39,445 bases of DNA from an uncultured Lachnospiraceae bacterium. GTDB lineage: Bacteria; Bacillota; Clostridia; Lachnospirales; Lachnospiraceae. The stretch covers positions 1 through 39,445 of the forward strand of contig CAJTPS010000030.1 of NCBI GenBank assembly GCA_910578555.1, written 5' to 3'. The notes beneath the pieces are model-generated. The model did not search any database. It saw only the letters and a program-made list of their open reading frames with translations, and was not told the origin of the DNA. This document shows positions 34,363 to 39,445 of this stretch, in pieces (position 1 is the stretch's first letter; each line of letters opens with the position of its first letter). The translations under genes were made by a program, and so were the position numbers.

Positions 34363-35247
34363 TCATTTAACCGCCTGAAATTGCATTTCTTTCAAACCTT
34401 CTCCTGTCAAACAATCCATGCTCTCTATTCTTTTAGCACGGCTTCCCTCATAACGCTTTACAAGCTCCAATATTTTCGCCGGAATCAGACATGCCGCAAT
34501 CGGCCGGAGTACATAGATCCATCCGACCGGAAACAACAATCCCATCTTCTTATAGTTCCTGTATCGAATCTTTGCTTCATTCATACGGAACTTTACTTTT
34601 CGTCTTTTATAGGAGTCTCTCGTTTCACGATAATAAAAAAGATTTTCCTGAAGGTTATACCCATGCTGTCCACGCCCTGCCAGATTCATAAAAATTTCAT
34701 AATCCTCACAGCGGAGTGTTTCTTCCGACGCAAGATATCCTGTATTTTCATCAAAGATTTTCGCCCTGAACATCACCGAGGGATGGATATACGGAGAATA
34801 ACGGAAATAATCCCTCATCTGCGGAATTTCCGGCATAAGTCTTTTTCCCCAAACGCCTTTTTCATCAAACAACTCCGCCCCGGTTCCACACCATCCGTAT
34901 TCCGGGTGTGTCTCTAAAAATAACACTTGTTTTTCAATACGAAGAGGCTTTGAAATATCATCCGCATCCATACGCGCTATATATTTTCCCCGTGCAAGCC
35001 GGATGCACTCGTTTAAACTGTATGCAAGTCCTCTGTTATTTTCCTTTCCAGCCACAATAATTCTCTGATCAAGCCCGGTCAGTTTCTTTACTAACCTTGC
35101 TGCCGCCGGATGGGAACCGTCGTCCCAGATAATAAACTCAATCCTCGAATACGTCTGGTTTAGTATGGAATTTACTGACTCCCGTAATATCTTCTCGTCC
35201 CATTGATTAAATACGCCCATTATAACAGAAACCAGCGGCTGTTCCAT
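34363..35247 (-). CDS. GT2 family glycosyltransferase
   Basis: A 294-residue GT-A glycosyltransferase of family 2: PLVSVIMGVFNQ at the N-terminus, SILNQTYSRIEFIIWDDGS (first acidic pair), RGLAYSLNECIRLARGKYIARMDADD (DxD motif) and LRCEDYEIFMNLA near the likely catalytic base. A hydrophobic segment near LFPVGWIYVLRPIAACLIP suggests membrane association. ATG 35247 is chosen over 35268 because it has AGAGG six bases upstream. Probably adds a sugar to the lipid-linked repeat unit made in this locus; donor unknown. Confidence 0.92.
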   Translation of the reverse strand: MEQPLVSVIMGVFNQWDEKILRESVNSILNQTYSRIEFIIWDDGSHPAAARLVKKLTGLDQRIIVAGKENNRGLAYSLNECIRLARGKYIARMDADDISKPLRIEKQVLFLETHPEYGWCGTGAELFDEKGVWGKRLMPEIPQMRDYFRYSPYIHPSVMFRAKIFDENTGYLASEETLRCEDYEIFMNLAGRGQHGYNLQENLFYYRETRDSYKRRKVKFRMNEAKIRYRNYKKMGLLFPVGWIYVLRPIAACLIPAKILELVKRYEGSRAKRIESMDCLTGEGLKEMQFQAVK

Positions 35248-35312
35248 CCTCTTCCTCTTTCCCCGCATTACAATATATCTGCGTTATTTTGTAATTTTTA
35301 TTTATCTCTTTA

Positions 35313-36455
35313 TCAGGCATTTAGGGCCTTATAATATACTTTTTTCATTGTTTTTTCTACTTCGCCGACCGTAAATTTCATTGCGGAAGCCCTGCCGCTT
35401 TGTGACATCTTCGCACGCAGTTCTTTATCCTTATACAATGTCTCAATCGCCTGTGCGAACGCAGGTACATTGTCCGCGTTACAGATAAAGGCGTTTTTGT
35501 CCTGCACAGCATATTCCCTCGTACCGCGGTTATCGGAAGCCACAAGCGCCACATTGCATAGCAGCGCCTCCACCGCAGCCACTCCCAGTCCTTCCCTGTA
35601 GGACGGAAAAGCAAAGCAGTCCGCCGTCTGTAATATTTCATCCATATCCGTGCGAAATCCCAGAAGCCTTATCCTGTTTTCAAGCCCTTTTTCTTTTATC
35701 AACTTCTTTAGGAAGTTTTCTCCCTGGCCCTTACCGCAGATACTATAATAGATATCTTCCTGTGGTAATGTGTTGATTGCTTCAATAATAACCTTTTGAT
35801 TTTTGTTTTTATTCAGCTCCGCTGCCGTTACAATATGAAATGCGTCTGCCGGCACATGCAATTCCCCGCGCTTCGCTTCATTAATTTCCCTCTTCGGGAA
35901 AAAGCGGTCTTTATCAACTCCAACACTATGTATTTGAAATACAACGCCTCCTGCCTTAAGCGGAAGCCGTTTCGCCCTTTCATAATCCTCTCTATTGATT
36001 GTGATAAGAATATCTGTCATACGGGCAAGCAGCCATTCCGCCGGATAAAACAGCAGCCAGTTTTTCTTAGGCGCTCCCCGGTAAAAATGAAATCCATGCG
36101 CCGTATAGATCACGTACGGTTTTCTCTTGCACAACCCAGCTGCAACACGCCCTGCGACGCCTCCCATGGGATTATGGCAGTGTATGACCTCTATATCATT
36201 TTCCCTGATGATACGAAGCAGCTGTCTGACTGCACGAAAGTTTGTTCCAAATCTGAAAGGACTTTTGGCAATATCTATTTGATGCAATCGGATTCCCTGC
36301 GCTTTCAAATCCTCCTCATTAAAAGTATAAATCGGATTTTTAAAGTTTGATGCATAATGAATCTCACATCCCGCTTCATGCAATAACTTCACATTATTTA
36401 TTTCAAACTGCGGCAGGAAGCCACTGATGGCTGTTATTATCAAAACCTTCTTCAT
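35313..36455 (-). CDS. GT4 family glycosyltransferase
   Basis: A 380-residue GT-B glycosyltransferase resembling exopolysaccharide enzymes such as EpsD. The N-terminal acceptor domain has LLHEAGCEIHYASN, DIEVIHCHNPMGGVAGR and YTAHGFHFYRGAPKKNW. The C-terminal donor domain has ELNKNKNQKVIIEA, LGFRTDMDEILQTADCFAFPSYREGLGVAAVEALLC (E-x7-E) and ASDNRGTREYAV. It is the first gene downstream of a hairpin (36542-36567), so a new transcript may begin between 36456 and 36540, where I saw no strong promoter. The ribosome binding site is also weak. Confidence 0.92.
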   Translation of the reverse strand: MKKVLIITAISGFLPQFEINNVKLLHEAGCEIHYASNFKNPIYTFNEEDLKAQGIRLHQIDIAKSPFRFGTNFRAVRQLLRIIRENDIEVIHCHNPMGGVAGRVAAGLCKRKPYVIYTAHGFHFYRGAPKKNWLLFYPAEWLLARMTDILITINREDYERAKRLPLKAGGVVFQIHSVGVDKDRFFPKREINEAKRGELHVPADAFHIVTAAELNKNKNQKVIIEAINTLPQEDIYYSICGKGQGENFLKKLIKEKGLENRIRLLGFRTDMDEILQTADCFAFPSYREGLGVAAVEALLCNVALVASDNRGTREYAVQDKNAFICNADNVPAFAQAIETLYKDKELRAKMSQSGRASAMKFTVGEVEKTMKKVYYKALNA

Positions 36456-36541
36456 GAGTATTCATTGCATTCCTTTCCCGAATCCAATGCTTCAATATTC
36501 AAAACATATGTAAAACAATCACAAATACAAGAAACAATCGC

Positions 36542-36567
36542 CCGGGCGGATATGCTTCTCCGCCCGG
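36542..36567 (-). terminator. GC-rich hairpin after the SPKTG protein gene
   Basis: Arms CCGGGCGGA (36542-36550) and TCCGCCCGG (36559-36567) form a 9-bp stem with an 8-base loop, about 75 bases downstream of the SPKTG protein stop. The following minus-strand sequence (GGCGATTGTTTCTTG) has only a weak U-run, so it may attenuate and not fully stop transcription into the glycosyltransferase genes. Confidence 0.55.
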
Positions 36568-36641
36568 CTTTTGCTTTCTATATCAACCACATGATATTTA
36601 GAAAAATAAGATCTAATTTTTTACTTCAGTCCTAAAACAAA

Positions 36642-37319
36642 CTATGCAAAATACCTCTTCCCGCATACTGCCGCGCCGACAGCACCAATCATCAGAAGCA
36701 CTACTGCCACAGGCATCGCCTGCCCTGTCTTAGGGGACTGAGAAACGCTCGTTACGTCAAGTTTTACAACCGCAATCGGAGAAAGACTTGCACTGGCAAA
36801 TGTCACAGACCCGTTTGCTACACTTGGAACAATAGTCTCCCATGAATTACCCGTATAGTGCAGAACTACGACTGCATCTCCGGCAGAAATATTCGGAAGA
36901 CTCAAGGTTACAACATAGTTGCCATTTGCGTCCTTAGAAGCATTTGATGCTTTTACCTCAATCACAGTCAGAATAGAAGCCGTTACCCGGCTCGCTGAAT
37001 TTGCCGCAGCATCCGCAAGGTTCTTATTTCCAAGCCTCGAAGCAATGGATGCCACATCATTTAAGATTGCATTTTGAACTGCCACTGCTGTTGCCTGAAT
37101 GGTTGTAGCGGATACTTCGGATATCGCATATCCCGCCGACACCGTTGTTCTCTTCAAGTACTCGGATGAAGCTGCCGTCGCGGCCACGATTGTTGAACTT
37201 TTCTGTGTCTTGATAGGAGCCTCCGTAGTACCTACCGTCGGGCTCTTTGCGCACACGGTCATGGAACCCATGGTAAGAACTGCCAGCGCAGTTAATACTG
37301 CTAAAAACTTCTTCTTCAT
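36642..37319 (-). CDS. SPKTG-type sortase-anchored surface protein
   Basis: A 225-residue exported protein. Signal peptide at 1 to about 25 (MKKKFLAVLTALAVLTMGSMTVCA). The mature part (about 26-190) is rich in Ala, Ser, Thr and Val, with a helical Ala-rich section (AVAVQNAILNDVASIASRLG) and a beta section (YVVTLSLPNISAGDAVVVLHYTG). It ends with a cell-wall sorting signal: SPKTG at 195-199, a hydrophobic helix and the basic tail GKRYFA. SPKTG is not LPXTG but matches the (S/P)PxTG motif that class B sortase of Clostridioides difficile recognises. A class B sortase is encoded two genes upstream, so substrate and enzyme are probably a matched set. GGAGG seven bases before ATG 37319 decides the start. 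Confidence 0.85.
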   Translation of the reverse strand: MKKKFLAVLTALAVLTMGSMTVCAKSPTVGTTEAPIKTQKSSTIVAATAASSEYLKRTTVSAGYAISEVSATTIQATAVAVQNAILNDVASIASRLGNKNLADAAANSASRVTASILTVIEVKASNASKDANGNYVVTLSLPNISAGDAVVVLHYTGNSWETIVPSVANGSVTFASASLSPIAVVKLDVTSVSQSPKTGQAMPVAVVLLMIGAVGAAVCGKRYFA

Positions 37320-37415
37320 TGTCACTCCTCCTCTCCTAATATATTCATGTGGTTATATCAAACCGAAGATGTGGTTCCCCGGAAGATATCGATTATATTC
37401 CTTACCGCAGTATAC

Positions 37416-38501
37416 TCACATGCCTGCCGGTTCGTAGAACAGTTCTATGATCAAATCCTGCAGTGCATCCCCATCCACATAGAACTCTTCAAAATTACTG
37501 CCCTGTACGGTTTCACCCTGCAGGGAATACATATTCTCTCTATCAAAATCATAATTCAGATACTCTGTCACCATATACGTAAACTCATTCAGATCAATAT
37601 CCGTAACCATATATTTGCGTACCGTCTGGTAAAGATTAATTGCCACACGAATATCGGACATGGACTGTTTTTTTGCCTCCGCCGCAAACGTCGTCATATA
37701 CTGTTTCTGCCTCTGCAAACGAAGTTCATTGGAATTAAATACATTTTCATTCCGAAGACGAACATACCAGTATGCTTTTTCTCCCAGTAACGTTACTGTC
37801 TCTCCCTGATGAAGATCCATATCATATTCCGGATAGATAATATCATCCAGCACCTCTACGGTAATGCCGCCTACTAAATCATTCAATTCCGGTACGGCAT
37901 CCATACTGACCGCCGCGTACGCATGGATGGGAATCCCATGAAACATTCTGGATACTGCTTTAACCTGCCTCAAACAGCTTTCTTCTTTCCCATCTCCATA
38001 TCCGTGCTGGAGTGCAATCTGCTTTGTAAAAATCCCCTGATAATTTCCCTCTTCATCGAAAACATCCACCTCTGCCATAGAGTTTCTGTTGATCGATATT
38101 ATATAGACATTTTTGTCGTGCGGATTAATAAGCAGAAGGAACAACGCATCCGCCTGTCCTCCCGCGTATTCGCTCCCTTCTTCCTCTTCCCAGCTCTGTC
38201 CGCCGACTTCATTAACAGTTTCCTTGTCAATCCCCATGACAAGTACTGTAATCAGATCCTCATTTAAAACATGATCTCCGTCTTTATACAAAATTTCATT
38301 CGTTTCCGGTTCATCCGCCTTTTCACCCAACTCCATAATCTCTGCACTCGCAGCTGCAGCAGACAGCGAAGCCTTACCGACCATACGCATCCCTGCCACG
38401 CTCCCGGTAACCGACAAAATTACTGTGATGATAATAATCATGGTGACTGAGGCGATTCCAAATTTCTTTTTTTCAACAACCGTTTCTCTATCCAGCATCA
38501 C
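37416..38501 (-). CDS. LytR-CpsA-Psr (LCP) family glycopolymer ligase
   Basis: A 361-residue membrane-anchored protein with a short cytoplasmic N-terminus, one helix (about 14-37) and an extracellular LCP domain: ITVLVMGID, GGQADALFLLLINPHDKNVYIISINRNS (Asp 118 and Arg 139 match the conserved metal and pyrophosphate-binding residues), then MDAVPELNDLVGGITVEV and LRLQRQKQYM. LCP enzymes transfer undecaprenyl-pyrophosphate-linked glycopolymers to peptidoglycan or proteins. The usual IPRDT is INRNS here, a variant but with Arg kept. The gene overlaps the sortase stop by four bases (ATGA), so the two are translationally coupled, which suggests linked roles in wall attachment. Confidence 0.88.
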   Translation of the reverse strand: MMLDRETVVEKKKFGIASVTMIIIITVILSVTGSVAGMRMVGKASLSAAAASAEIMELGEKADEPETNEILYKDGDHVLNEDLITVLVMGIDKETVNEVGGQSWEEEEGSEYAGGQADALFLLLINPHDKNVYIISINRNSMAEVDVFDEEGNYQGIFTKQIALQHGYGDGKEESCLRQVKAVSRMFHGIPIHAYAAVSMDAVPELNDLVGGITVEVLDDIIYPEYDMDLHQGETVTLLGEKAYWYVRLRNENVFNSNELRLQRQKQYMTTFAAEAKKQSMSDIRVAINLYQTVRKYMVTDIDLNEFTYMVTEYLNYDFDRENMYSLQGETVQGSNFEEFYVDGDALQDLIIELFYEPAGM

Positions 38502-39385
38502 ATACCCTGCTCTCTTGGATTAACCAGTACCCCCGTAACCAGGAAACGTCTATTAGAATCATGATCCGCCGTACAGGTAGATAACGTAACAATCTTATCC
38601 GCTGTCGTAACATGAATATCCGCTCTAACATTTGCAATCCGGTCTGTTGTCTGGTATATATTTCTCAGGTAATCTTCATAAACATATTCATTAGTATAAT
38701 CATAATTATCCAGAAGATGGAGTGAATCAAACTCATAAGCGGCAAATATCTGGTAAACGAACACATAATCCTCTGTATAAATGAAAATATAATGGTCTTT
38801 GTTAAACAACGCTTCATCCTCAAAATTATGTAACGATGAAAACATTGTTTTATCTTTGAGATTGTGTCCATAAATCACTGTATGAATATCTGAAAAATCT
38901 TTGCTGTTAAAATCCTCTGTATATATGCAGCCCGGATATCCCGTGGTTCCATCCATATTATGATTCAGATAGTAACTATTATCCGTTGGATGCTGCAGCA
39001 CAGGATAATCTACAGTGGTGTCCGGCACATAAATCCACGCATAAATATCTCCGTTTTCTTCATGTATTGAATCCCAGTCCAGATCTTTATCCGGCACTTC
39101 AATACCAGACTGTTCCAATTCATTAATTATATCAGAATCCTTATCCCCTTCTTCAATATTAATTATATCAGTTTCCGGACTTTCCTCTGTCCTTTCAAGG
39201 TCCTCTCCCTCTATCTTTTCTTCTTCCGGGTGCTCCTCCACTGTTTTCCCGGTATTGCTATTTACATCGCTTTGCAGACTGTTTAAGCGATCATATGCCG
39301 TCCTATAGTTTATGTACTGCCTGAATACCATACCTAATGCACAAATCAAAATAATCAAAAATATTAAAAATAAAATAAGCCACAA
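38498..39385 (-). CDS. srtB: Class B sortase
   Basis: Membrane transpeptidase of about 295 residues. An N-terminal membrane helix (about 3-20) is followed by a long acidic Glu/Asp-rich linker (about 45-105) and the sortase domain: YAWIYVPDTTVDYPVLQ, the catalytic His in VIYGHN (His 174), the catalytic Cys in VTLSTCT (Cys 271) and the catalytic Arg near RRFLVTG (Arg 279/280). The domain fits class B, which also includes enzymes recognising (S/P)PxTG. The only in-frame start that keeps the membrane helix is TTG 39385, without a good ribosome binding site, so the start is uncertain. The following 60 bases to the window edge show no clear promoter. Confidence 0.88.
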   Translation of the reverse strand: MWLILFLIFLIILICALGMVFRQYINYRTAYDRLNSLQSDVNSNTGKTVEEHPEEEKIEGEDLERTEESPETDIINIEEGDKDSDIINELEQSGIEVPDKDLDWDSIHEENGDIYAWIYVPDTTVDYPVLQHPTDNSYYLNHNMDGTTGYPGCIYTEDFNSKDFSDIHTVIYGHNLKDKTMFSSLHNFEDEALFNKDHYIFIYTEDYVFVYQIFAAYEFDSLHLLDNYDYTNEYVYEDYLRNIYQTTDRIANVRADIHVTTADKIVTLSTCTADHDSNRRFLVTGVLVNPREQGM

Positions 39386-39445
39386 TTTTGACCAATGTCA
39401 TTTAGATAAGGACGATGCAAAGAACAGTGTATGTAGAAATATGTA

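Overview
The window reads as a chromosomal segment of a spore-forming Clostridia member, most likely Lachnospiraceae. The grounds are sporulation genes (two CotF-like coat proteins and a Spo0A-type DNA-binding protein), a class B sortase with an SPKTG substrate, AgrC/AgrA-type signalling, AGGAGG-type ribosome binding sites, and a housekeeping operon in a typical Firmicute order. No tRNA, rRNA or CRISPR array was found. Almost all genes lie on the minus strand; the clear exceptions are rqcH and a mobilisation-gene remnant.

Layout. 1-2730: a truncated lipoprotein gene, then an AgrC/AgrA-like two-component operon driven by a consensus promoter. 2777-4270: a scar of mobile DNA (relaxase tail, transposase head) flanking a lipoprotein gene with its own strong promoter. 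4293-6146: a membrane protein with 16-residue Asn/Gly/Tyr repeats and an RsiV/PdaC-like (DUF3298-like) C-terminal domain. 6255-11714: a housekeeping operon transcribed yicC, remA, gmk, rpoZ, rimO, pgsA, cinA. It is divergent from rqcH (11781-13628), and both promoters are visible back to back. 13606-18203: a lipoprotein, a secreted caspase-like candidate with a small secreted partner, and an ECF sigma/anti-sigma pair. The ECF operon and the secreted pair carry the same promoter motif with identical spacing. 18473-18961: two coat proteins. 19176-23024: a MurJ/SpoVB-type flippase, glycogen synthase, and a Spo0A-like protein without a receiver domain.

23174-39385 is a surface-glycan locus. In transcription order it holds sortase B, an LCP ligase, an SPKTG surface protein, a hairpin, GT4 and GT2 glycosyltransferases, a 469-residue protein of an unnamed family, a Wzm-like permease, a chimeric ABC ATPase, a 1370-residue HAD/unknown/GT4/GT fusion, a broken methyltransferase gene and a second HAD/unknown fusion. 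The likely job is to build a polymer in the cytoplasm, export it by an ABC-2 transporter and attach it to the wall, possibly together with a sortase-anchored protein.

The most unusual items are the ABC ATPase carrying a signal peptide and an extracellular cohesin-like domain, the triplicated unknown domain with RDG/RDCD and DxGWxG motifs, and the ECF regulon controlling a putative secreted caspase-like protein.
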